Shown here: piece by piece, positions 47,501 to 59,300 of the stretch | Numbering within the stretch: position 1 is the stretch's first letter | Layout of the letters: each line of letters opens with the position of its first letter | DNA from: Mugil cephalus | Lineage: Eukaryota > Chordata > Actinopteri > Mugiliformes > Mugilidae | Assembly: GCF_022458985.1 (NCBI RefSeq) | Contig: NC_061774.1 | Location: 8,484,616 to 8,548,615 of the forward strand | Direction: 5' to 3' | Length of the DNA stretch: 64,000 nucleotides | Made by a program: the position numbers and the translations under genes | The notes under the pieces: model-generated | What the model saw: only the letters and a program-made list of their open reading frames with translations | The model's database searches: none | What the model was told of the DNA's origin: nothing

Positions 47501-47855
47501 TGCTCTGCCAGTATGTGTTCCGTCTCTGTTCACTGAATAGTGATTTGTGATAAGCTTTGATCATTGGAAATCTTGTCTGAAGTAGCTGACCAAAGAGGCC
47601 TGCTGTGCTCTGTGTTTTCAGACAGCCCACTCTATCTTTATACTCCAAATTCTCTGTGCGTGAATGTGTGTGTGTGTGTGTGTGTTTTAGTGCCTGCAAG
47701 TGTATGTGCGGATGTATGTGTTCGAGTGTGATAGAGGAACATTACGTTCTCTCTTTTCCTCTGTGTTGCAGGTACTGACTGTTTACATCTGTGTAAATAT
47801 ACTCTCACCTGTTCATGTGTGTGCAACGGTCAATAAACAGAAGCCTGTGCTTTTG
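44568..47855 (+). other. slc9a6: Probable slc9a6 3' UTR and downstream DNA
   Basis: No coding exon is seen. The strongest poly(A) signal is AATAAA at 47832-47837 followed by a TG-rich stretch; AATAAATAAATAAG at about 47379 is an alternative. The 3' UTR would be about 3.3 kb, or shorter with an earlier site. It includes the repeat at 46440-46625 and an ATTAATCAGTTTTGTAAATT-type fish repeat at about 45900-46160. Confidence 0.5.
46440..46625 (+). repeat. Dispersed repeat, copy 2
   Basis: Matches 41470-41620 around GTCGCCGTGGCAAC and GGACCGAAGCCA. It lies in the presumed slc9a6 3' UTR. Confidence 0.5.
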
Positions 47856-48320
47856 ATTCAAATGGTCTCCTCGTTTGCCTGCTCGTTATTGGGTGTCTGG
47901 GTTGTGTAAGAATGTAGCTGTTGAGCTCCGGAGATGAAACCAGATTAGTGCCAGAGACGATTTCATTTGAGTTTCATAAATCTGAGAAGGGATTTTCTCA
48001 TAATGACAAGAATAGTTTTATAATCTTAGGAGTTTTGGAAGGATGGCAGGTAGCCCTATGCTGCTATCCATGAATTTCCAAATATTTCAGAGTGGGATGT
48101 GAAGTGGTTTCCATTAGTAAATGGGTGCCCAGGGCCAAAATAATATGGTAAATATTCAATAAAGTTGTAATGCCGCATTACAATTTAGTTTCTTCAAAAC
48201 TTTGCATTTTATTTGTGGATAGTTTTATACTTTCTGGCCTATTAGGTTTTTCTTAATTCTTTTATATCTGCAAACTTTTACAGTACCAGGGGTCAGAGGT
48301 TGACACTGCTTAATTTAAAG

Positions 48321-48832
48321 CATGCCTTCAAAAGGGGGTCCGTGACCCCTAGAGGGTCTGCGGAGGTACTGCAGGGAGGTCGCAAAATCTTTGGTTGATC
48401 AGACATTTTTGTATATTTTTTTTCATTTTTACCCACAATTTTGCATCCACCTATTTAAATTTATTTAAATGCAGGTCAGGTCAGGCTACCCACAATTGGC
48501 TGAGAGTCTATTCAGTCCCCAGGTGAAATCCCAGATGCATGCTACAGTATTAGCAGTAGCTAACAGTGCATGATACAGTATATACAGGTATGTTTATGTT
48601 TATGACACTCATCTCGTGTCACAACAGCCACCCTCTGTTGCACAAATAAAAAAATAATATTTGACTAGCTTAATATTGAATGTAAAATTATAAATATATA
48701 TATATTTATGAATAGCACTAGGCTGAGTTTAATATAGAACACATACAGTAAGTATATAGTAGGTAGGGGGTCCCTACTCAATCTCTCCATCAGTTTGGGG
48801 GTCCTTGTCCTGAAAAACATTGAAGACCCTTG
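48321..48832 (-). mobile_element. hAT-like nonautonomous element between slc9a6 and fhl1
   Basis: Opposite orientation to the copy at 39772. Left end CATGCCTTCAAAAGGGGGTC; right end CATTGAAGACCCTTG. Flanks ATTTAAAG and ATTTAAGG form an 8-bp target duplication with one mismatch. Contains GTAGGTAGGGGGTCCCTACT. Confidence 0.8.
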
Positions 48833-49730
48833 ATTTAAGGGGACACAAACATGGCATCTTAATATCAAAGATATTGTGCTTTGTTGTCAGTTTGACTACA
48901 TTTACCGGTCTGTGACTGACAGTAACGTCACATCTCTTAAGTCTGAGTTTTCTAGGGGTTTAGTTTTCTGTTCTGACATAAAATAAATGAATCCTTTGAG
49001 TCTTTGTGATGTGAAAATAATGTGACTTCTTCTGATGTTGTATTTACTGACTGGATTGCTAAAAAGTATACATATATGCACTATCCTCTCCTTCTCTTCT
49101 AATAATTGCACCTGATCCTGTGAAATAATAAACTTTAATTCATCAATCTTACGTCACCTCTAGGTGTCGATGATCAAATGAACCCAAAAGCTAATGTGGA
49201 AAGGAGAGCTGTGTGAATGCGAACTGTGGTCCGTACTCTGCCAAAGCTGATGGCATTGATTCTCCAAGGCTCGATTTGTGCCAGATATCAGGTAACATGT
49301 TCCTAATATGGGCACAACTCCCTCCAGTCTGCTCAAGAATGTCTGTATAGTGGAGTTACGGCCCAGGGAGGAAATGACCATTTTAAAGAGCCACTTATTA
49401 GCTCAGACTGGAGTTAAGCTCCCTCTCTCTAAAGTACACGGTGTTTAAAACTTGATTTCCCGTCATTCCAGACAAATATTTATGTTTTTGATACCAAATT
49501 AGATAGAAAAGTCCACTTTAAATTGTAGAATGATGACAAAAGAGAAGGCCTTTTTGTTTTTGTTTTTTTACTGTGCACCCTCTGAAACATCTGAATTTGG
49601 TCCATTTAAGACAGACAACATGTGTAATGTATGAGCTCAAGACTCCTTGTGTGTTTAATGAAATCAGGCTTTCAAAGAGTGATAACCTGCCTTCATATTA
49701 TCCAGCCTCCATTGTCTGTAAAAAAAATCT

Positions 49731-49823
49731 ACACAGACCAAACACTCATCTCATGTCACAACAGTAATCATAACTGTTGTGACGTGAGATGAGTGTTATT
49801 GGGCGCTGCTTGTTTGGTCTGTG
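49731..49823. repeat. Near-perfect inverted repeat (hairpin)
   Basis: Arms 49741-49765 and 49773-49797 are complementary at 24 of 25 positions, with a 7-base loop (AATCATA). The single mismatch would be a G-U pair in RNA. An outer pair, ACACAGACCAAAC (49731-49743) and GTTTGGTCTGTGT (49811-49823), is also complementary and overlaps the inner left arm by three bases. Most likely a palindromic transposon remnant; a hairpin RNA is possible. Confidence 0.85.
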
Positions 49824-50688
49824 TACTAAAGGGCAATATAGTCCCAGTAAATTGATGGCATTGCAGTTAAGATCTCATATGGTTAAGAATGAGCTTGTTA
49901 TTGTTGAATAAACGGGACTGTATTTTAATGATGTTTGAATAACCCTGACAGCCTTAAACACAACAGAAACAATCGTCTGAACATAAAAATCCCCCCCACC
50001 CCTGGCCGTGCAAAGAAATAAATCATCACTCGCAGCCTCTCCTCAGGCTGAGAGGTTTATCTCAGTGGATGGATGCACTTTGGATGCAGTTTCAGCGTGG
50101 ATGCAAAGAGCTGTTAAGTCTCAGTGACACCGTTGATTTTAAGAGCTGGCGTGGGCCAACGTGTAGTATACTAGGAGCACCTCTGAAGCATTTAATCATC
50201 AGTTTGTAGCTGCAGTGGATTAACTGTGAGGGTTAGGCTCGCAGGCTGCACGTATTTAACTTTGGGTTAAGAATGAGTCATCTTGATGTTATTCCTCTAT
50301 CCATTACCAAAGAAGGAGAGGACTGGGGCCAACTGGGGCCAACAGAAGTGGGACAAAAGTGTGTTAAGTTAACAGTTTGTCTGGTCTTTTTTTTTTTTTT
50401 TTGTGAACAGCAAGGAATCACATTATCAGGGCGAGGGACCAGGGATTCCTCCAGACACAAACTCTAATACAAACTTTTAAATTCTGTTAAAGTGGTCGTT
50501 CATGCGGGAAAATTATGACTTTATTTACTTTCTTTTCAATTCCTCTGCCTCGAGTGCAGAGCCAGTGAGAACTTCACTAAGATATCTTGTAAATTCCTGG
50601 TTGAGGTCATTGTTTATGAGCTCTTACAGAGGTTTGGCTCTTGTCCTGTAGTTTTTTGTTTTTTTTCTACTCCCTCTGTCTTTTAAAG

Positions 50689-50788
50689 CAGCGTCGCCTA
50701 TCGCAGATCTTACCTCACGGCCAAACCCACCGGACGCACTGTTGGTGCAGAGTGAAAAGCGCTCATCTCATCAGTCCGCTGTGCAGAG
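50689..50788 (+). other. fhl1: Candidate noncoding 5' exon of fhl1
   Basis: A T-rich tract ending TTTTAAAG precedes, and CAGAG|GTGAGT follows, a 100-base GC-richer segment. FHL1 genes have several alternative 5' exons, so an untranslated exon here is plausible. There is no protein support, and it could be chance. Confidence 0.25.
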
Positions 50789-51858
50789 GTGAGTCCAAAC
50801 CACAGCTATGTTTGACACAGATTAAGAGACAGCTGTTTATTTGACTTAAGGTGATACAAAACAGCGAGTGCGACAGATGAAGTTTCTCAGGATATCGTTT
50901 GGTCCATTTAAGAAGAGTTATGTAAAATGCGTAATTGCAGCTTCGTTTTTATCCGGAAGAGATATCCGGCATAATTTGGGCCAGTTACGCAGTTTCTTTG
51001 AACTAATCTGAACATTTTGCCAACGATGTGCGCGCAACAGGTGATGGATTGTTTGGCAACGCAGCCAGCATCTCTGTGCGTCTGCCCCAGATGTTCATGA
51101 AAAAAAAAAAAGTAGACATTTTTAACAATATTGATATGTTAACAGAAACAACGCCTTACCTCTAAGCGCATTTGCTAAAGAACAGTTTTGAGGTATGCAC
51201 TTTAAAAAAAAAAAAAAACGAAAGATAGAAAAGACTTAATCATAACTGCCGAGGAACATTTTCTTTATATGGTTCTAAAAATACAAATATTACCGTCTTT
51301 ATATAAGAGGTAGACGTTGTATAAATGATCAGGTTTGGTGTTATTTTATTTACACTGGCAAATTTTGAGGCAAGTTCACGGTATTAAACTGTGACTAATA
51401 TTTCTTTCTCTACAATATTATTTCTCTACCAGCCCTCCCTCATATAAACTCTCGTGCCTGGATATGGGGTAGTGCGCAAACACACATGCGCAGAGCCACG
51501 CGACTACTGCACCCGATCTAACATATGTGTCCTAATATTAAGGCTTTCGTCTGGATAATGACCTGCCAAGCCAAAGAGACCTGGGTGGCTTTAAACCATT
51601 AAAACATAGACTAGATTCCCATCCACTCCCCTTTGGTTTGGAAAGCTGCCAAACCAAATGCATGATGTCATTAAAGAGACCTGGAGATTATGTCTGTTTG
51701 TCTGGCACACTGCATCTCCTTGTGGCTAAAGTCTGACCTCACCATCCTTCCAAAACCCACATAAACTTTGTACGTCACTAAGTAATAACCCACTTTTGAC
51801 TTTGAAAAGACCACTTTATTTTATTTATTTTTTTTACTTTTCACGGGGCCTTTTGCAG

Positions 51859-51868
51859 CTATTTATAA
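51859..51868 (+). promoter_or_regulatory. MEF2-type site
   Basis: CTATTTATAA fits the YTAWWWWTAR consensus of the muscle factor MEF2. It lies 4.5 kb upstream of the fhl1 first coding exon. Single-site evidence only. Confidence 0.3.
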
Positions 51869-54800
51869 ATCACTTTTTGGAATGTGTATGCTGCTTTATG
51901 TAACACCAGCACAAACGTGGTGTAGACTACAACAGGACAGTTATAGATCCTTCATTCATAAAGGCTGCTGTATGGTATGTAATTTAAATCGCCCGTCAAT
52001 GAAGCTGTTGTATGTGAGTGCCTGTGAGGACGCTCAACCATCAGGTCAGCACTGGGGCATCTGGCATCCACGCACCCGTCTGTGCCAGCACTTTATTCAG
52101 GCAGAGAAACGCTTTGGTGAAGAAGACAGCTTCATCATCTCTTCATTGTTGAAAATTAAGCAGAGATTGATAGATGAAGAGAGAGGGTTAGATAGTAAGA
52201 GATAGGGGGTGATGGTGCTTGAGTGCATGTTGGTGAGACACATGAAGCAGGGCTCTCGTCATCCCAGCAAAAGACTCCTAAATAGGCAATGCTGCTTGTT
52301 TGTGTTGAGAGAGCTGAGTGGAGGAAATATCTTCTCTGCGTGGATGCATTTCTGTCTCAGTCCTTATCTGCTGTTAGGGCACAGAAAAATCCAAGCTGAA
52401 TTGTGCGTAATTACTTTGTGTATAAAAAGAGGACGAGCCAGAGGGAAAAAAGCCGGTGTGAAGAAGCATGGGAGGGACCGAGAGAAGGGTCTGCTCTCTG
52501 AAGAAAGCAGGGTGGATTCATTGGGTGGTGGGAGACATAATCTGATCCTTTGTAAAAATACCAGCAAGGCAAATTTATTCCACTGCGCGTAACAGCCATG
52601 CATTATGTTAAATTGCCCCTCTCAGAGTGTCATTACAGATGCATTAATGTGCAGTCAGCACTTTGCTATTGTAGCTGAAGCTAATTTGGACTCCTGTTAG
52701 AGGCTAATCACATGTTTTAGAATATTAAATTATGTAAAGCTGTCAGTGAAATCCAGCAGAGTGAAAAGGAAATGAATACAAAAAGGACGAGGTCACTGTT
52801 ACTTGGGGTAAAATGATTATGGGGACATTAAATGCTGTCTTCAGGTCAGAGTTGGGAGGATAAAAGCAGTTAACTGTATAAGTTTGACCCCATTATCCTT
52901 GAGGATAACCCCATGTGACAGAAACTGAAATCAGCCTCACAACTGAATTTATTCTTCTCCGTATAACTGGGCTGACTTTCCTATGTTCAGGAGCTTGAGT
53001 CATGTGAGGCCAGTGAGAGCTGAAGTGCTCACTGACCTCCAGCAAAGGCTTTATCTGTGCATGTGTTGCCAGCGCTTGGATCCGAGCCATGTTTATTGTG
53101 TTGATAGAGCTCCCCTCGTGGCCTTTTGTCCGCACACGTTTGACCTCGGCGCGTTTGGGTCTCGCAGCCGCACCCTGACCTTGTGTCGGTGTTGTAACAA
53201 CGGCTCTCCGTGTGGAAGAATGAGCGGTGTGCCTTGTCGCTGTGTTTTCTCTGTGTACATGGTGAGTCACCGTTCCCCTGACAGCGAGAGCGTGGCTCAG
53301 TCTGTCTGCCCACTAACCAGATTTGGAAGATGACTATGATACATGATGTCCAGGCCGAAGGGTCACATTGAAAAACGAGCCCTCCGACACATGGACTGGG
53401 CTTTTGTTGCCGTTGGCAACAGGAGAATGAGGGTGGTTGTTCATTAAAGTCAGCCTGAGCGATGTGCTCGCATTTATTCAGGAAGTACACGCTGAAAAAC
53501 AGGAAGTGTGCTGTTTTCCAGAGCTGCCAAATCTACAGTTTAGAGACATGATGGGCTTGTCCCCAAGAGCCTGCACCTCAAAATTCATGATATGCATCGC
53601 ATCTCATGATAAACCGAGTCCATGCAGCCTATGTGATGGGGCATTTACTGTCTGCCTCCGAGCACAACCATAAAGCCTTTATGCTCAGTTTTCCCCAAAT
53701 ACAATAATGTTAAACCACTCACATCACCAGCTACATATTTAATCAGGATTCCAGATGATATTTATAGCTTTGTTTGTTCTTCCAGATGATCAGGAGGTAT
53801 TTATGTTCAGTAAAATGTAGAGCTTTGCGGGCGGCAGGTGGGGAGGAGAGGCACTACATTCCAGTTTTAATGTGTATTATGACAGTGGTCCCTGGGGAGG
53901 GTTAAGATGACTGCTGCAGATGAGACTGTTAACATGCAGCACATGGTGCGAAACCAGATGTACTTTATATTAGTTATCTCATAATGAAACAAATCTAAAC
54001 AGGAAGACAAACAGTAAACAAACCTTGTCCTGTAAGTTAAAAGCAATTTAAGTCTTTACTTAAAACAGCGTTTGTTACAACATAGTTTGGCAACGTGTGC
54101 TAAATAAAAAGTGATCATGCATCACTGGATGACTGGATGTTTACATGAAACATGACACCACAATGTGCCTTTTCTGATAAATGGAATGGCACTTGAATGC
54201 AGCATCAATAAACCTGGCTCTACTACTCCCCATCATCATTTTTCTATTCACCATTAACATCATCATTGTTCCTGTCTTCAGTCGTTATTATAGAGATAAC
54301 ATAGATATAATGTTATAGTGTTACAGAGATAATAATATTACATCTCTATATTATTGTAGAGAATTTCCACCGCACCTCTTTCGGTAAAAAATAAATTCTG
54401 TTAATGGTGGACATGAGAGGATGAGAGAAGGTATGAGGGAGTAAAAGTGTCTGGTTAGAGATTAAAATATCTGTAGGAAGAAGAATCCAAAGTGAAGTCT
54501 GTAAATTAACTGAAGAGGAAGAGGAACACTCAGCAGATCGTCCGCTCTGGAGCCTTTAGGAGGCTGGGAGCCATGGCGCCTCCCTACACATTAATTAGTC
54601 TTTGTGGGCTCGGAGTAATTTGGTGACAGATTATAAAAGGGGACAAACGTAATCTTGTGTTCTGTGGTAATGGACCAGATCAAATCTGTAATTACAACCA
54701 GATGCCCTTAAAAACAGCTGAGCACAAACACACAGACACACAAACTAGCCCACTGTTTTGATTTGTTTTGTGTCATTTCCTTTTAAATGGAAAGTATTAC

Positions 54801-56168
54801 AGCTCCTTACTTAGATCAGTGAATTTCCCATTCTCTGTCTACTCTCATACTCACTATGGCCCTTCTGTGTATGAGCTTGTTTGACTCTAAAAGCCCAAAC
54901 AAATCACGATAAAGTGCCATCTGCGATGCTGCTGCTGCAGAGTAGATGATAATGATGGTGTTTGAGACACCTTTGATCATTATTCGTTTTGCAGGAATAG
55001 TTCTATTCAACTGGATTTAAAGCAGCTTTAATCGCTGTTTTCACTTTCACTATGTCATTTTAGGGTGCAGCTTGGAGGCAAAATAGTTCTAAAAACTTTC
55101 TAATTAGCTATCTGCATGGTGGAGCGTTTAGCAGCTTGAGTGCCCGGTTTGTCTCTCAGGAGGCAATTGGGCTTGATTGAGTTGCATTTCACCACTCATC
55201 CGAGTTTTTCACTTCAATGTGACTGATTGATAGTTAAGGATTTTATAAGACATTTGACAGGAGTATGGTCTGGTAATAATCCAATACTCATCTGCAATTA
55301 GGCATCAATGGGTGACTTACATCTCCCCAAAACCTTTCACCCACTTTGAGTTTGGAGAGTTTCTGGCAGTTAACGGCCCATCACATTCATCACTGACTTG
55401 TACTCGCAACCTTTTCCAAAGTGGCCAAAACAACAGTTGCAGGTTAATTCATCTTATATTAAGCCAATACATTTGTCCTGAATATAGCTGGTAAGTCAGT
55501 ATTTAGCTGTATGCTCTCGAAGAAGAAATCTACACCTACATATTTCCCCCTTGTGATGTAAGAAATAAGAGTTTTTCTACCACTGGAGCGTTTGTTTTCA
55601 GTGAGAGACCTGCTGACAGCGTTCTGCTTTTCTATCAAGAATGCGGTGGGCGTTTCCTGTGGATTTAAAAAAGAAATATTCTCTCTTGAAATATTAATCG
55701 AGAAGAATCGAACACTGACTCGCGTTCAAGAATTCCAGCGCTGTCTCACTCTTTTCCAGCACTTATCTTCTGGAAAATTAGAGTCGTTCCACAACCGCAT
55801 CTACACGCAGTTACCACGCCGGCAGGAAGCTGTGAGAAGAGCGACTTATGTAAGATTCTACCACACTTTGTCTCTCCTCAGCTCAGTCAGCGACATCAAC
55901 TTGCCTCTCCTGTGAGTCATCACTTTGAGCCACGACATTCAGTGATCCAACATGTCACCCATACATGTTCTGAACGGTGTAGTGAAACATTTTACGTTGG
56001 GGCAGTGGGAGTATCTGTTATCCCTTGTGGACATCATTCAAAACCTCCGGACAGTGTTTGCATTTTTGTTTTGTCTTTTAACCTTGTGATGTTCCAGCAG
56101 TGGAATCCAATCCGTATCACCTAATCCATCCTCCCTGCATCATACTCTGTCGGTTGTCTAATCCATAC

Positions 56169-56178
56169 CCTAAAAAGG
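56169..56178 (+). promoter_or_regulatory. fhl1: CArG box (SRF site) of the fhl1 alternative promoter
   Basis: CCTAAAAAGG is an exact CC(A/T)6GG match, 63 bp upstream of a TATA box and about 190 bp upstream of the alternative fhl1 ATG. CArG-TATA spacing of this kind is common in striated and smooth muscle promoters. Binding is inferred. Confidence 0.6.
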
Positions 56179-56240
56179 AGTGGAGGGGTGAAGGTTGGAT
56201 TTGAATGTGGGATTGGGGGTGTGTGTGGGTCACAGAGGGG

Positions 56241-56247
56241 TATATAC
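56241..56247 (+). promoter_or_regulatory. fhl1: TATA box upstream of the fhl1 first coding exon
   Basis: TATATAC within GGGGTATATACAGG. Transcription would start near 56270, giving a 5' UTR of about 100 bases before the ATG at 56368. No AG-type acceptor is needed if this is a first exon. Confidence 0.6.
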
Positions 56248-56367
56248 AGGCCTCCACGACTTAAAGAGGTGTACTGCCTCTGGGTTTGACCCTGTGTGGA
56301 TGCTACTGTCCTTGCACTGGTTTTCTTTTATCTCCTTCTCTGCCTGATTGGAATCAAAGAATCAAAG

Positions 56368-59300
56368 ATGACTTACTACAGACACTCAGGTAAAATAGCA
56401 CTGGATGCTCATTAACTCTTGAATGTATGAATGTGTATTTTATTGTGTTTTTTATGTTTATTTGTTATTAAATATAAATACATATTATAAATGTATGTAC
56501 ATTGACATGCTTTTGAAATAGGACAAAGTTCATTGTCTGTCCCCTTAATCTTTCAGTTTATCTGTTAAAAAAGTTTATCAAATAAATCGAATTTGAATTA
56601 TTATTTGAATAAATCAAATAATATCGATTTGTTCAAACAACCTCACTACGTACAATAAATGGTGGAATCCGTCACCGGGCCGTCTTCACACCTATAATCT
56701 TTAAGCCTTTGAATATTTTTTTTTTTTTTCACCATACTGGTTTATATTGAACAAGCAGCAAATTGCTACTTGTTCATTCGGATAAAATGGAAACCATAGT
56801 ATGTTTTACTTGCCATATACAGTTATTTGTAATAAAAACCCAAATCTAAGTGAGTTTTACATTTTCATCCTGCCATCATCTTAATTAACTAAACAAACTT
56901 TTATTTTTTCGCTAATGAAGCAATGAACGAGAAGTCACCAAAGTTTTTCTTGACTTCATGTCTACCCCTGTAGTGTTTGCCTCTACCTGCCTGTTCTTCA
57001 TTTTTGTCCACTTTATTAGGTACAACCACCTGAAACTATATTTATTCCACATCCACATTAAATAGCTTCTTCAAGACCAAATTTCTTTTTATCCTAGCCT
57101 CGTTCATATATACGTGTGTTAACAAAATAATAGGTACGTCTGTTAGAGTAATATAACACAATTGAACGGCTCTTGAATGCTGTTGTATTAGCCTTCATTT
57201 CTGAGTGTCTTTCCTCTCTGGCGACTGGGAGTCCCATGCTGCTTTTGTTTACCACCATAAAAACTAAAGTGCATTGTAATTGTATCATCATAAAAGTATT
57301 ATCCGTCTAACATTTGGAGCTCTGTTTCAGTTCTAGCTCCTTGGTGCGAGTTGACAGGTGTAAGATCAGCCTCTCCTGCACTGAACGTGTCTTGTAATGC
57401 TCTTACATCCAGATAGGATTACAGTATGTTAAGGTCGTCCTTTTTCAAGGGAGATCCGCTCCGTCCAGCCTCTGACTCACCTCTCAAACTGGTCTCACTG
57501 TGACCTTTCTCACTAAAGAGTGACTCCTCCCTAAAGGGACCACAGTGGTACACTCCTCATCCTCTGCAGCTGTGTGTCGATGCATACCACGCCTGTTTGA
57601 CAGGGGGCAGCTGTCACGGTGTTTGCAACAAAAGATTAAAGTACTGGGAATGGTTCAACTGGAGCCACAATAGCCGCATAGCCCCAGGAGTCATCACTCC
57701 ACTTTGGTACCTTATGGAAGGTATTTTAAATACCAAGTCTAAAATAGCTCTCTGGACCGTCTGAGGTCTCTAATACTTACTGTGTGTGTGATTTGACACG
57801 AGTGACCGTGTTGGATTGGCCGGGTTTTGTCTGCTCCGCTGCCATTTAACGCTAAAAAGGTGTGAGTAAAGGTGGAGGAGGCGTGTCATTGCTCAGTCCG
57901 GTCTTTATCCCTAGGTAACACCCAACTCCCAACCGTTTCCCATTTTTCCATCATCGCACGCGGGGGGCACATACCACGCTCCGGGAGGCTCATCTCTTTC
58001 ACGTGGCTGTTTAGCACTTAAATAACTACAGTCCCCTTTCATAAATATTTTCCTTGTCCCTGTGGTTACAAGGATAAAATGCCATTCCTCCAATTGTTCC
58101 CGAGATTACTCCTATAGAACTGACCGGATTAAAATGATGTCTGTTGGACAGAATAAATCAATCTTAAGTTCGCCTCAGTTGACCTCCCTGGTGTCCCAAG
58201 TGTTAATGTGATCTAGATAAAGCTAAATGCGTCCACTCTCTACCAAGATATTCCAGAGGCTACCGCCCCCCAGGGACTTCGCCTGTGTTGGGAATGCAGG
58301 AAAGCTGATGAATGTAGAAGCAAGTCAAGTCCGTTTACATTGTTTACACTGCTGTCTCATAAAGCAACCTGGCCAGAAAGCAGACAAAGGAGAGGGCTCA
58401 GGAGAGAGAGACGCACGCTAGGGGGTGAAGGGAATGAGCCAAAGATTCTAAAAATATGAGCTCAACTTTCCAGGGAGAGCTTGATAAAAAAGTCTGGAGG
58501 CTGGGAAGCATGTAGACAACAAGCAGACATCTGTGGGCTGCTTTTAAACCTCACTCACACTTCCGTCATCTGTTTGGTATGTTGCTCTCAGAGCTGCATC
58601 ACAGCATTTCCTAATGGGAAATCACAGCAAAACATAAATCTGTGCAAGCGTTGCACATTTAATCCTATTATTTTAAGGTTAAGATCTGGGGTCTTCATCA
58701 TTTTTCAGGCCACTGACGGAGATATTAAGTAGGGACCCCCTACCTACTAGATGTGTTCTATATTAAACTCGGCCTAGTTCTATTTATAATACACATTATT
58801 ATCATTTTGCATTCAATATGAAGCTATCCCTTATCCCTTTACTAAAATGATTGGATTCATGTTAATGTGTATTTAAAGAAATTTAAATTTGTGGATGAAA
58901 ATTAAATAAAATATAGATAAAAATGTCTAATCAACCAAATATTTTGTGACCCCCTAGAGGTCACATAGAAACTGACGTGAGCATCATTGTGCTGATCACC
59001 AAACTCCAGGCATTATATGTGGGATCTAATATAGCCTATATTCAGCTTCTGATTTACTTCTTTTCTTTTGTACTTTTTCCCTTTTTTCCAGCCACTAGAA
59101 TATCTTTATTGTTGCTGAATCGGTCCTTCCAGCTTTCATGTGTTTTCTTCTCAGTGAGTCTCAGATGTGGTAGACAGGGCAACACTGTCCCCATCTGGTG
59201 TTCAAAGGGAGCACGCTGCCATGTGATGGGGAACAGAGGCTCTTTCACACCCTCTCTCCTCTGGCGTTTCCACAGGTCCCAGGAGCTATCTGTCCTCCAC

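Larger units (their letters stand above)
47856..56168. other. Gene-poor region upstream of fhl1
   Basis: No protein-coding exon is recognised. The region contains the hAT-like copy at 48321-48832, the hairpin at 49731-49823, a candidate noncoding exon at 50689-50788 and a MEF2-type site at 51859. Homopolymers occur near 50388, 51100 and 51205. Frames of 100-150 codons around 51.9-53.5 kb show no recognisable family and are read as chance. Confidence 0.55.

Noticed and set aside
52209-52592. 127-codon open frame in the gene-poor region
   Set aside because: No recognisable motif, no splice context, and similar frames occur by chance throughout this region.
53029-53490. 153-codon open frame on the - strand
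   Set aside because: Composition is ordinary for noncoding sequence and no family is recognised; overlapping frames on the + strand look equally good.
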